NCBI GenBank assembly: GCA_947175225.1
Contig: CAMWLX010000006.1
Location: 1-28,156 of the forward strand
Length of the DNA: 28,156 nt
From: an uncultured Porphyromonadaceae bacterium
Lineage (GTDB): Bacteria > Bacteroidota > Bacteroidia > Bacteroidales > Muribaculaceae
Direction of reading: 5' to 3'
Shown here: positions 14,992 to 22,231 of the stretch, in pieces
Numbering within the stretch: position 1 is the stretch's first letter
Layout of the letters: the number at the start of each line of letters is the position of its first letter
The notes under the pieces: model-generated
Database searches by the model: none
The model's input: only the letters and a program-made list of their open reading frames with translations
What the model was told of the DNA's origin: nothing
Position numbers and translations under genes: made by a program

Positions 14992-15696
14992 TTAGTAGAC
15001 GAGCGTTCCGACGTTGACGCCTTGCATCATTTTGAGGAGGTTGCCTTCTTTGTCCATGTTGAAGACGTAGATTGGCATTTTGTTTTCTTTGCAGAGGGCT
15101 GTTGCAGTTAGGTCCATTACCTTCAGACCCATTGAGATTACTGCGTCGTAGGTGATTTTATCAAATTTGGTAGCTTTAGGGTCTTTCTCAGGGTCGGCGG
15201 TGTAGACGCCGTCTACGCGAGTGCCCTTTAGCATTACGTCAGCTTCGATTTCGATGGCGCGGAGGGCGGAGCCGGTGTCGGTGGTGAAGAAAGGTTGGCC
15301 TGTGCCGCAGCTCATTATGGCTACTTTACCTTGCTTCATGGCATCGATCGCTTCCCATTTGCTGTAGGGTTTGCCGATCGGGAACATGTTGATGGCAGTG
15401 AATACCTGTGCCGGCTGTCCGACAGACTCGAGAGCGGAAGAGAGAGCAAGAGAGTTGATGACTGTGGCGAGCATACCCATCTGGTCGCCTTTCACACGGT
15501 CGAAACCTTTTGAGGCTCCTGAGAGACCGCGGAAGATGTTGCCGCCGCCAATTACGATTCCTATTTCCACTCCGGCTTGAGCTATCTCTTTGATTTGACG
15601 GGCGTAGGCTTCAAGACGATCGCGGTCTATGCCGTATCCCTGTGCTCCCATGAGAGATTCTCCGGAGAGCTTCAACAGTATTCTTTTGTATTCCAT
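14992..15696 (-). CDS. pyrH: UMP kinase
   Basis: A 234-residue amino-acid-kinase-fold enzyme phosphorylating UMP to UDP. Visible motifs: KLSGESLMG (9-17) for phosphate binding, IGIVIGGGNIFRG (45-57), DQMGMLATVINSLAL, GTGQPFFTTDTGSALRA (about 131-147) for UMP and Mg binding, and KGTRVDGVYTADPEKDP. Full length with the usual start MEYKRILLKLSGE. It begins the pyrH-frr unit and has a well-formed promoter 23-54 bp upstream, divergent from GH97. Confidence 0.97.
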   Translation of the reverse strand: MEYKRILLKLSGESLMGAQGYGIDRDRLEAYARQIKEIAQAGVEIGIVIGGGNIFRGLSGASKGFDRVKGDQMGMLATVINSLALSSALESVGQPAQVFTAINMFPIGKPYSKWEAIDAMKQGKVAIMSCGTGQPFFTTDTGSALRAIEIEADVMLKGTRVDGVYTADPEKDPKATKFDKITYDAVISMGLKVMDLTATALCKENKMPIYVFNMDKEGNLLKMMQGVNVGTLVY

Positions 15697-15718
15697 GTCA
15701 GATTATTTTTGTTAATCA

Positions 15719-15750
15719 CAAAGTTATTAAAAATTTTCCTACTTCCCAAA
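15719..15750 (-). promoter_or_regulatory. Predicted housekeeping promoter for pyrH-frr
   Basis: On the minus strand: TTTG (15750-15747), 20 bp, TAACTTTG (15726-15719). It would give a very short leader before the pyrH start codon at 15696. Confidence 0.8.
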
Positions 15751-15771
15751 TCAAGTATCGTTTTTTTTCAC

Positions 15772-15779
15772 TAACTTTG
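15772..15779 (+). promoter_or_regulatory. Possible -7 box for GH97
   Basis: TAACTTTG matches TAnnTTTG exactly, 78 bp before the GH97 start codon. The -33 position is a T-rich run rather than TTTG. The leader contains a direct repeat of GCAGGGTGCGCA. Confidence 0.5.
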
Positions 15780-15856
15780 TAGAAAATCTCACGCAGGGTG
15801 CGCAAAGGGCAGGGTGCGCAGGGGAATAAACTAAAGTTAATCATAAATATATAATC

Positions 15857-17803
15857 ATGAGACTAAGAGACATTGCATTTAGCGTAATGGGAGGCGCTTG
15901 GTTGGCGGCTTCGGCGGCTACGGTGAGCAGTCCTGACGGACGATTGGTGCTGACAACATCGATGTCGGCAGAGGGGCAGCCCCTTTATTCAGTGACTTAT
16001 GACGGAAAGCCTATCCTTCTTGATTCTCCACTTGGATTTGTATCCAATATCGGAAACTTTTCCAAAGGATTGACTCTCTTGGGAGAGAAGACCGGGAAAG
16101 TAGAGAAATCTTTCGATCAGGCTAAGATTAAGAAAAGCCATATCGACTGGACAGCCAACACACTGACAGAGGAGTATTCGGCAGGCAAGAAACTTAAGAT
16201 GTCGATAGAGTGGCAAGTGGGAAATAATGATGTGGCATTCCGCTATGTTATCCCTGTAGAGGGAGAGACCCGGAGCATGATCATCGAGAAGGAAGCTTCC
16301 GGTTTCCGCTTCCCTGACTTCACCACTACATTCCTCACTCCGCAAAGCGATGCTATGGTGGGTTGGAAACGTACCAAACCCTCATATGAGGAGAATTATA
16401 AGGCTGATGCTCCTCTATCGGCAAAATCTGAGTTCGGGCATGGCTATACATTCCCGGCTCTCTTCCACGTGGGCGACAACGGTTGGGCACTGCTGACAGA
16501 GACTGGTGTAGACGGTTATTTCTGTGGCAGCCGGTTAGGAGATTATAAGGATGGCGTATTCGCAATCGAATATCCAATGCCTGAGGAAAACAACGGCAAT
16601 GGCAGTGCGAATCCTGCAATCAGTCTTCCCGGGAAGACCCCATGGCGCACAATCACGATAGGAAAGACACTGAAGCCGATTGTGGAGACCACAATCCCTT
16701 GGAATCTTGTGGAACCGCTTTATACATCTGACTTTGAAGTAAAACCGGGCAAAGGGACCTGGAGCTGGATTCTATGGCAGGATAACTCCATCAACTATGA
16801 GGATCAGATAAAATATATCGACTTTGCAGCCGATATGGGTTATCAGAATGTATTGGTCGACAACTGGTGGGACAACAACATTGGCAAGGAGGGAATCGAG
16901 AAACTTGCGAAGTATGCTCAATCAAAGGGTGTGAATCTTCTTATATGGTATTCATCCTCCGGATGGTGGAACGACATCGAGCAGGGACCCATCAACAAGA
17001 TGTCGCGTCCTATCCCGCGCAAGGAGGAAATGAAATGGCTTGAGAGCCTTGGCATAAAGGGAATCAAGGTGGATTTCTTCGGTGGTGACAAGCAGGAGAC
17101 AATGCGTCTCTATGAGGATATCCTTAGCGATGCCAACGACCATGGCATAAGTGTGATTTTTCACGGCTGCACGATGCCTCGCGGATGGGAGAGGATGTAT
17201 CCCAACTATGTAGGGAGCGAGGCTGTATTGGCATCTGAGAATCTTGTATTCAGTCAAGATTTCTGCGATATGGAGGATTTCAACGCTACGCTTCATCCAT
17301 TTATCCGGAATGCTGCCGGAGTGATGGAATATGGAGGTACGGTATTGAATAAGAGGTTGAATCGGGGCAATGATGGTGGCAGCACACGTCGCACTACAGA
17401 TGCCTTCCAGCTTGCAACATCTATTCTTTTCCAGAATCCGGTGCAAAATTTCGCGCTTGCGCCCAATAATCTTACGGATGCTCCGGCAGATGCGATCGAC
17501 TTCATGAAGAATGTTCCCACTACATGGGATGATACGGTCTTCATTGATGGCTATCCGGGGAAATATGTAGTGATTGCGCGTAAGGGAACTAATGGGAAAT
17601 GGTATATAGCCGGAGTTTCGGCTGATGAGAAGCCACTGAAGCTTGAGCTTGACCTTCCGATGCTTGCTAAAGGACAGGAAGTGAAGGTCTATGCAGAGGA
17701 TGGGAAGAATCCTTTAGCTGCAAAGATGCTTAAGATTAAGAATCCAGGGAAAGTGCAGCTTACACTCACGAAAAGGGATGGCTTCGTGATTGTGGCAGAA
17801 TAA
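15857..17803 (+). CDS. Glycoside hydrolase family 97, retaining type (probable alpha-galactosidase)
   Basis: A 648-residue secreted enzyme with a signal peptide of about 21 residues (ends ASAA). Domains: N-terminal beta-supersandwich (about 22-285), TIM barrel (290-560) and a C-terminal all-beta domain (565-648). GH97 includes inverting SusB-type alpha-glucosidases and retaining alpha-galactosidases. The retaining group has an Asp nucleophile in a KVDFF context, which is present here (KVDFFGGDKQ, D406). A Glu for acid/base catalysis would be E455 or E461 (GSEAVLASEN). The WILWQDNS, VDNWWDNN and LLIWYSSSGWW segments line the barrel. Alpha-galactosidase activity follows from family knowledge, not from a direct match. 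Divergent from pyrH; no SusC/D next to it. Confidence 0.9.
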   Translation: MRLRDIAFSVMGGAWLAASAATVSSPDGRLVLTTSMSAEGQPLYSVTYDGKPILLDSPLGFVSNIGNFSKGLTLLGEKTGKVEKSFDQAKIKKSHIDWTANTLTEEYSAGKKLKMSIEWQVGNNDVAFRYVIPVEGETRSMIIEKEASGFRFPDFTTTFLTPQSDAMVGWKRTKPSYEENYKADAPLSAKSEFGHGYTFPALFHVGDNGWALLTETGVDGYFCGSRLGDYKDGVFAIEYPMPEENNGNGSANPAISLPGKTPWRTITIGKTLKPIVETTIPWNLVEPLYTSDFEVKPGKGTWSWILWQDNSINYEDQIKYIDFAADMGYQNVLVDNWWDNNIGKEGIEKLAKYAQSKGVNLLIWYSSSGWWNDIEQGPINKMSRPIPRKEEMKWLESLGIKGIKVDFFGGDKQETMRLYEDILSDANDHGISVIFHGCTMPRGWERMYPNYVGSEAVLASENLVFSQDFCDMEDFNATLHPFIRNAAGVMEYGGTVLNKRLNRGNDGGSTRRTTDAFQLATSILFQNPVQNFALAPNNLTDAPADAIDFMKNVPTTWDDTVFIDGYPGKYVVIARKGTNGKWYIAGVSADEKPLKLELDLPMLAKGQEVKVYAEDGKNPLAAKMLKIKNPGKVQLTLTKRDGFVIVAE

Positions 17804-17821
17804 AAATTCAAGACCCTTATC

Positions 17822-17857
17822 TTAGGGGCTTTAAGGGCTTTAGGGCCTTTAGAGCCC
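17822..17857. repeat. Nonamer tandem array, 4 units, after GH97
   Basis: TTAGGGGCT, TTAAGGGCT, TTAGGGCCT, TTAGAGCCC. It lies 18 bp past the GH97 stop codon. Same family as the arrays at 831, 2321, 3990 and 14923. Confidence 0.78.
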
Positions 17858-17883
17858 TTAATGTTTTTAAGGAATTGAATTAA

Positions 17884-17923
17884 AAAAGTTGAGACCCGCG
17901 CCTCGGGGGAGGCAACGGGTCTC
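17884..17923 (-). terminator. Intrinsic terminator of the tRNA-Glu/rpsT unit
   Basis: GAGACCCG (17891-17898) pairs with CGGGTCTC (17916-17923) with an inner CCTC/GAGG stem. Read on the minus strand it is followed by AACTTTTTT, a proper U-tract. It ends the transcript running from the promoter near 18480. Confidence 0.8.
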
Positions 17924-17947
17924 GGGGGATAGGATGGATTTGGGGAG

Positions 17948-18019
17948 TAGCCCATAGCAGAGTCGAACTGCTCTTTAGAGAATGAAAATCTCTCGTCCTA
18001 ACCGATAGACGAATGGGCC
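17948..18019 (-). tRNA. tRNA-Glu (anticodon UUC), copy 1
   Basis: The 72-nt cloverleaf on the minus strand: acceptor GGCCCAT pairing with ATGGGCT (G1-U72 wobble), D-arm GTCT/GGAC, anticodon stem AGAGA/TCTCT with loop TTTTCAT (anticodon TTC), and T-arm AGCAG-TTCGACT-CTGCT. Discriminator A; CCA is not encoded. Identical to the copy at 18337-18408; rpsT lies between them. Confidence 0.95.
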
Positions 18020-18040
18020 ATCAATCAGCAAACCGAAATA

Positions 18041-18307
18041 TTACTTTGCGGCAGCTGTAAGCTTGTTGATGTGAATCTGAAGGCCGCTGCAGAGGTTGGA
18101 TGCTTTGTTCTTCGAGATTACGTTCTTGCGTCCAAGACGCTGGAGAAGGGCGCTTACCTTATTGTAAGCAGCCTGAGCTTCAGCTGCATCTTCCATCTTG
18201 CGGACCTTGCGCACGGCGTTGCGAGCGGTCTTAGCCCAGTAACGGTTCTCGAGTCTGCGCTTCTCAGCCTGACGGATTCTTTTAAGTGATGACTTATGAT
18301 TTGCCAT
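18041..18307 (-). CDS. rpsT: 30S ribosomal protein S20
   Basis: An 88-residue, very basic, helical protein that binds 16S rRNA in the small subunit. It begins MANHKSSLKRIRQAEKRRLENR, the standard S20 start, and ends with KLTAAAK. Normal length. It is embedded between two identical tRNA-Glu genes on the same strand, 29 bp from the upstream tRNA and 21 bp from the downstream one, so the three are almost certainly one transcript that tRNA processing enzymes would cut, releasing a monocistronic rpsT message. Confidence 0.97.
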   Translation of the reverse strand: MANHKSSLKRIRQAEKRRLENRYWAKTARNAVRKVRKMEDAAEAQAAYNKVSALLQRLGRKNVISKNKASNLCSGLQIHINKLTAAAK

Positions 18308-18336
18308 TTCTATATTCTATGCTTTATTGTTATTAG

Positions 18337-18408
18337 TAGCCCATAGCAGAGTCGAACTGCTCTTTAGAGAATGAAAATCTCTCGTCCTAACCGATAGACG
18401 AATGGGCC
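18337..18408 (-). tRNA. tRNA-Glu (anticodon UUC), copy 2
   Basis: Same 72-nt sequence as 17948-18019, including the G1-U72 pair and anticodon loop TTTTCAT. First gene behind the promoter at 18464-18495. Confidence 0.95.
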
Positions 18409-18463
18409 TCCTTTTGCAACAGCCGTTTTCACTTTCAAGTGATGTATTGGCTTTTTGCGAGTG

Positions 18464-18495
18464 CAAAGTTAATGCTCTTTTTTGAATTGACCAAA
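18464..18495 (-). promoter_or_regulatory. Predicted promoter for tRNA-Glu - rpsT - tRNA-Glu
   Basis: On the minus strand: TTTG (18495-18492), 20 bp, TAACTTTG (18471-18464). The same -7 octamer is used by pyrH. It is divergent from the promoter at 18510-18542. Confidence 0.82.
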
Positions 18496-18509
18496 TTTTT
18501 CGGCAATTT

Positions 18510-18542
18510 TTTGCACTTTTACGAATAATTTTCCTATCTTTG
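18510..18542 (+). promoter_or_regulatory. Predicted promoter for the second four-helix-bundle gene
   Basis: TTTG (18510-18513), 21 bp, TATCTTTG (18535-18542). Transcription would start near 18549, at the foot of the hairpin described next, giving a leader of roughly 108 nt. Confidence 0.72.
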
Positions 18543-18548
18543 CATCTG

Positions 18549-18571
18549 AAAAGGGCATAAAATGCCCTTTT
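18549..18571 (+). promoter_or_regulatory. Hairpin at the very 5' end of the four-helix copy 2 leader
   Basis: AAAAGGGCA (18549-18557) pairs perfectly with TGCCCTTTT (18563-18571), loop TAAAA. It ends in four T residues, so it could stabilise the 5' end or act as a weak attenuator. It is followed by GGTTGTC/TGGTTGTCAAG direct repeats (18574-18607). Confidence 0.6.
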
Positions 18572-18573
18572 CA

Positions 18574-18607
18574 GGTTGTCTGGTTGTCAAGTTTTCTTGT
18601 TGTCAAG
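18574..18607. repeat. GGTTGTCAAG-type short direct repeats upstream of four-helix copy 2
   Basis: GGTTGTC, TGGTTGTCAAG and TTGTTGTCAAG follow each other at close spacing. TCTGGTTGTCAAG (18579-18591) is identical to 14912-14924 in the pyrH-frr gap. Confidence 0.65.
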
Positions 18608-18656
18608 ATGAAAATATGGGATAACCTAACCTTTAAATCTAATAAAAAGAATAGAA

Positions 18657-19028
18657 ATGAAAACAAGCGATTTCAAAAAATTATCCGTATGGCAATTGTC
18701 AATGGATTTAGCCTGTGAAATATATAAAGCCATAAGAGTTCTCCCGATAGAAGAAAGGTTTGCTTTATCCGATCAAATGCGCCGGGCCGCAATTTCGATT
18801 CCTTCTAATATTGCGGAAGGTCAAAGAAGAAACAGCGATAAAGAATTCATTCATTTCTTATCCATATCCAGGGGTTCCGCTGCAGAACTCCAAACTCAAT
18901 TAATCTTATGTAATCGTCTTGAATATTTAAAAGAGGAATATATAATTGAAATTATTTCTCAATTAGAAAGTATTGACAGAATGTTGGTAGGTTTAATCAC
19001 CTCCATTAATAATCGTTTCAATCAATAG
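18657..19028 (+). CDS. Four-helix-bundle protein, S23/23S rRNA IVP family (copy 2)
   Basis: A 123-residue paralogue of the product of 10643-11008. It starts MKTSDFKKLSVWQLSMDLACE and carries RRAAISIPSNIAEGQRRNSDKEF and FLSISRGSAAELQTQL, the most conserved parts of the family. The codon choice is more AT-rich than most neighbours. It has its own promoter and leader hairpin and lies between GGTTGTCAAG-type repeats upstream and CGAAAAC-type octamers downstream, 53 bp before the nucleoside kinase, with which it may be co-transcribed. The family is structurally related to DGR Avd proteins; no retroelement reverse transcriptase or template repeat is visible nearby. Role unknown. Confidence 0.88.
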   Translation: MKTSDFKKLSVWQLSMDLACEIYKAIRVLPIEERFALSDQMRRAAISIPSNIAEGQRRNSDKEFIHFLSISRGSAAELQTQLILCNRLEYLKEEYIIEIISQLESIDRMLVGLITSINNRFNQ

Positions 19029-19041
19029 TAGTCATCATATC

Positions 19042-19073
19042 CTGAAAACCCGAAAACTCGAAAACCCGAAAAC
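19042..19073. repeat. CCGAAAAC octamer array, 4 units
   Basis: CTGAAAAC, CCGAAAAC, TCGAAAAC, CCGAAAAC, ending 8 bp before the nucleoside kinase start codon at 19082. Confidence 0.82.
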
Positions 19074-19081
19074 CTACCCCA

Positions 19082-20743
19082 ATGGAAATATATATAAAAA
19101 ATCAAGATCAATATGTGGCTGCCGAAGGAGGGATGTCGCCACTGAGTCTCATCAAGTCAGGAGAAGTAAAGCTTCCTTTCCGTCCGATATGCTGCCGCGT
19201 CAATAATAAGACTGAGGACCTGCGATTTCCTATTTATTCGCCTAAGCAGATAGAGTATCTTACTGAATTCTCGGAGTCGGGACGCCGCGTATATATCCGT
19301 GCCCTATGCTTCATGCTCTATAAAGCAGTCAGCGAGATATTTCCCGGAAGCCAGCTGCGAATAGAGCACAGTATCTTCCGAGGATATTTCTGCCGAATCT
19401 TCACAGTAGGGTCAGACAAACCTTGCTCCCTGCCACCTGAGCAGATCAATGCGCTTCAATCTCGAATGAAGGAACTTGCAGATGCAGACCTCCCATTTGA
19501 GCGTCACGAACGGCTTACTTCTGATATCTTACCTCAATTGAGAGAACAGAATCTCTTCAGCAAGGTACTCCTTTTCGAGACTACCGGGCAACTTTATACT
19601 ACATATTATACTCTCGACGGACTCGCCGACAGTTACTATGGCGCTCTCCCACCCTCGACCGGATATGCTCCGGTATTCGCCCTTCATCCTTATGCCGACG
19701 GATTTATTCTCATGGGGCGTGATCCAAAGGATCCGGGGAAAGATATGGAACCGGAAAATCAAAAGAAAATGTTCAAGGCATTGACCGATTATATGCATTT
19801 CAATGAGGTGATAAAGGTACGAAATGTAGGCGAACTTAATATGTCAGTGCGGGAACGCAAGGTAAAGGATCTAATCAATGTAGCCGAGGCAATGCATGAG
19901 CGTCAGATAGGGCATATAGCAGATGAGATAGTGGCGCGGGGAGCTAAGATAGTTCTTCTTGCCGGACCTTCATCATCGGGCAAGACCACGACTTGCAAGC
20001 GACTCGCAGTGCAGTTGATGACATCTCTTGTCACTCCTAAGATGATATCTCTTGATGATTATTTCGTTAACCGCGAGCAGACGCCGCTCGACGAGACCGG
20101 CGACTACGACTATGAAAGTCTCTATGCCCTTGATCTTGAGCGGCTCAATTCCGATCTTTCGCGTCTTTTGGCAGGAGAGACTGTCAATCTGCCAACCTAC
20201 AGTTTTGAGTTCGGATGCAGGATCGAGAAGGAGAAACCGCTGAAGATGGAGCCATCCGACGTGCTGATCATAGAGGGAATCCACGGACTGAATCCGGAAC
20301 TTATCTCATCTGTCGGAGCGTCCTCTATTTATAAGGTATATGTGTCGGCACTGACTACTTTGACAATCGACGACCATAACTGGATATCGACCACCGACAA
20401 CCGTCTGCTGCGCCGCATCGTGCGCGATTACCGCTACCGCCATACGTCGGCACTCGACACCATACGCCGCTGGCCATCCGTAAGGCGTGGGGAGGAAAAA
20501 TGGATATTCCCATTCCAGGAGAATGCAGATGCTACTTTCAACTCTTCGCTTATCTTCGAGCTTGGAGTTATGAAGGAGTATGCGGAGCCCGTGCTGCGTC
20601 AGGTGCCTCATAATGTGGAGCAGTATGAGACTGCGTATAGGCTTTTGAAATTTTTGGAGTATTTTGATCCTATACCAGTGGATCAGATACCGCCGACATC
20701 GTTGCTGCGAGAATTTTTGGGAGGGTCGTCGTTTCATTATTAA
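19082..20743 (+). CDS. TGS-domain nucleoside kinase (uridine kinase/phosphoribulokinase family fusion)
   Basis: A 553-residue cytoplasmic protein. The N-terminal part (about 1-65) resembles a TGS domain. Residues 85-210 resemble the threonyl/alanyl-tRNA synthetase second additional domain (IEHSIFRGYFCRIF). The C-terminal part is a uridine kinase-like P-loop kinase: Walker A GPSSSGKTT at 295-303, MISLDDYFVNREQTPLDETGDYDYE near 325-349, LIIEGIHGLNPEL near 395-407, then RLLRRIVRDYRYR. This architecture is conserved in Bacteroidetes and Firmicutes and is annotated as nucleoside kinase; the substrate is not certain. The start ATG is just after an octamer repeat. Confidence 0.88.
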   Translation: MEIYIKNQDQYVAAEGGMSPLSLIKSGEVKLPFRPICCRVNNKTEDLRFPIYSPKQIEYLTEFSESGRRVYIRALCFMLYKAVSEIFPGSQLRIEHSIFRGYFCRIFTVGSDKPCSLPPEQINALQSRMKELADADLPFERHERLTSDILPQLREQNLFSKVLLFETTGQLYTTYYTLDGLADSYYGALPPSTGYAPVFALHPYADGFILMGRDPKDPGKDMEPENQKKMFKALTDYMHFNEVIKVRNVGELNMSVRERKVKDLINVAEAMHERQIGHIADEIVARGAKIVLLAGPSSSGKTTTCKRLAVQLMTSLVTPKMISLDDYFVNREQTPLDETGDYDYESLYALDLERLNSDLSRLLAGETVNLPTYSFEFGCRIEKEKPLKMEPSDVLIIEGIHGLNPELISSVGASSIYKVYVSALTTLTIDDHNWISTTDNRLLRRIVRDYRYRHTSALDTIRRWPSVRRGEEKWIFPFQENADATFNSSLIFELGVMKEYAEPVLRQVPHNVEQYETAYRLLKFLEYFDPIPVDQIPPTSLLREFLGGSSFHY

Positions 20744-20748
20744 ACCTT

Positions 20749-20807
20749 CATGGCAACCATGATTACTCATGGCAACCCATGATTTCACATGATATCCCAT
20801 GGTAACT
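20749..20807. repeat. CATGGCAACC/CATGATTTCA decamer array
   Basis: Six units of 9-10 bp, each beginning CATG (CATGGCAAC, CATGATTACT, CATGGCAACC, CATGATTTCA, CATGATATCC, CATGGTAACT), starting 5 bp after the kinase stop codon and ending 25 bp before the GH28 start. Confidence 0.78.
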
Positions 20808-20832
20808 CACGGGACAATAAATACAAAAAAGA

Positions 20833-22194
20833 ATGAAATATCTGAGATATATTGCATTGGGGATGGGATTATGGACCTTGGCAGCTGCTGCCAAAGATGT
20901 GAATGTCATTGATTTTGGGGCTAAGGGAGATGGGAAGGCTGATGATGCCGTGGCTATCCAGAAGGCCATTGATGCCTGTTCAGAATCGGGAGGGGGACAA
21001 GTGCTGTTTCCTTCGGGACATACCTATCTTTCGGGGCCGCTTCATCTAAAGTCGAACATTGACCTGCATCTTCAAGCTAACGCCACCTTGCTTGCCAATC
21101 CAGACGAGTCTATATATAAGGAGTCGGCTTTCCGAGCTAATGAGGGTGAAGGGATGATGTGGATATCTGGGACTGACCTCAAGAACGTTTCCATTTCCGG
21201 CACCGGGCGTATCGACGGAAATGCAGTAGCTTTTATGGGGGCTGAGCTTGATGATTCATATGAGCTGAAGCCTGTCACTACCTTTGATCCGCGTCCACAC
21301 GTGCTTACCCTCTTCGGGTGCGAGAATGTGAGGATATCAGATGTCACCATAGCAAACTCGGCTTATTGGACGGTGCATCTCGTGGGATGCCATGATGTGG
21401 CGATCTCCGACATATCACTTCTCAACAATCTCAAGGTGCGCAACGGGGATGGCATTGACATAGACCATTCTCATAAAGTGCGGATCTCCAACTGCTACAT
21501 AGAGAGTGGGGATGATTGTATTTGCTTGAAAAACCGCAGGGAATTTGAGGAATACGGTCCCTGCTACGATATAGTAGTGAGCAACTGCATCATGACATCG
21601 CGGAGCTGCGCCGTAAAGATCGGGTCGGAAAATATGGACCGTATCTCACACGTGACATTCGACAACTGCATCATCCGCGACTCCAACCGGGGCATCGGCA
21701 TACAGAACCGTGATGAGGGAAGCGTTGAGAACGTGACATTCTCCAATATAATCCTCGACTGCCATCTTTTCTCTGATGTATGGTGGGGGCAATCGGAGCC
21801 TATCTACATCACGTCTTATCCGCGTGCCGTAGGCAACCACAAAGATGCAGGGTGGCGTTTCCCTAAAGGCGCCACAAAGGGAGCCTGCGGACCGATACAC
21901 AACATACGCTTCATCAACATCTTCGCCACTTCCGAGAATGGGATCTTCATAGGCTGCGACACCCCGGGGAAAATCTATGATATAGTGGTCGACAACATAA
22001 GGATTGATCTCGTAGACTCTACTCCATATCAAAAAGGAGTCTATGACCGCCGTCCCTGCGACGGTGAAGGATGGGTACGCGGCATGACTTACGGCATCTT
22101 CAATGAGAATGCGCTCGATGTGCGTGTAGACGACCTTGACGTGCGGCTGATCAGCTTCCCGAAGGAGCTATATGGAGGCGACAGGAATCAATGA
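20833..22194 (+). CDS. Glycoside hydrolase family 28 (polygalacturonase-like), divergent active site
   Basis: A 453-residue right-handed beta-helix protein with a signal peptide (about 1-20, LAAAA). The N-terminal pectate-lyase-like signature VNVIDFGAKGDGKADDAVAIQKAIDAC (23-49) is typical of GH28. Catalytic aspartates are present: NGDGID (D206, D209) and SGDD (D227, D228). The usual GHG segment is SCAVKIGS (258-265), with Cys at the His position, and the usual RIK is GIQ (289-291), so two substrate-binding motifs are changed. This suggests an exo-acting or altered-specificity member (pectin side chains or rhamnogalacturonan fragments) rather than a standard endo-polygalacturonase; that is inference. 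It is convergent with the antitoxin gene; the susCD operon begins about 5.6 kb away on the opposite strand. Confidence 0.88.
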   Translation: MKYLRYIALGMGLWTLAAAAKDVNVIDFGAKGDGKADDAVAIQKAIDACSESGGGQVLFPSGHTYLSGPLHLKSNIDLHLQANATLLANPDESIYKESAFRANEGEGMMWISGTDLKNVSISGTGRIDGNAVAFMGAELDDSYELKPVTTFDPRPHVLTLFGCENVRISDVTIANSAYWTVHLVGCHDVAISDISLLNNLKVRNGDGIDIDHSHKVRISNCYIESGDDCICLKNRREFEEYGPCYDIVVSNCIMTSRSCAVKIGSENMDRISHVTFDNCIIRDSNRGIGIQNRDEGSVENVTFSNIILDCHLFSDVWWGQSEPIYITSYPRAVGNHKDAGWRFPKGATKGACGPIHNIRFINIFATSENGIFIGCDTPGKIYDIVVDNIRIDLVDSTPYQKGVYDRRPCDGEGWVRGMTYGIFNENALDVRVDDLDVRLISFPKELYGGDRNQ

Positions 22195-22231
22195 TTAGGA
22201 AATCATCGGTCGCTTGTATTTCAAAGTTCAT
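22151..22231 (-). pseudogene. Possible truncated toxin remnant after the antitoxin
   Basis: An ATG at 22231-22229 overlaps the last 11 bases of the antitoxin gene, the usual coupling of antitoxin and RelE/ParE-type toxin. The frame reads MNFEIQATDDFL and then diverges and stops after 26 residues, running into the 3' end of GH28. The first dozen residues resemble the beta-strand start of RelE/ParE toxins. The rest of such a toxin (80-110 residues) is absent. This is an inference from position and a very short match. Confidence 0.4.

Noticed and set aside
10643..19028. A diversity-generating retroelement, given the Avd-like proteins
   Set aside because: No reverse transcriptase, no template/variable repeat pair and no C-type lectin target are visible in the window.
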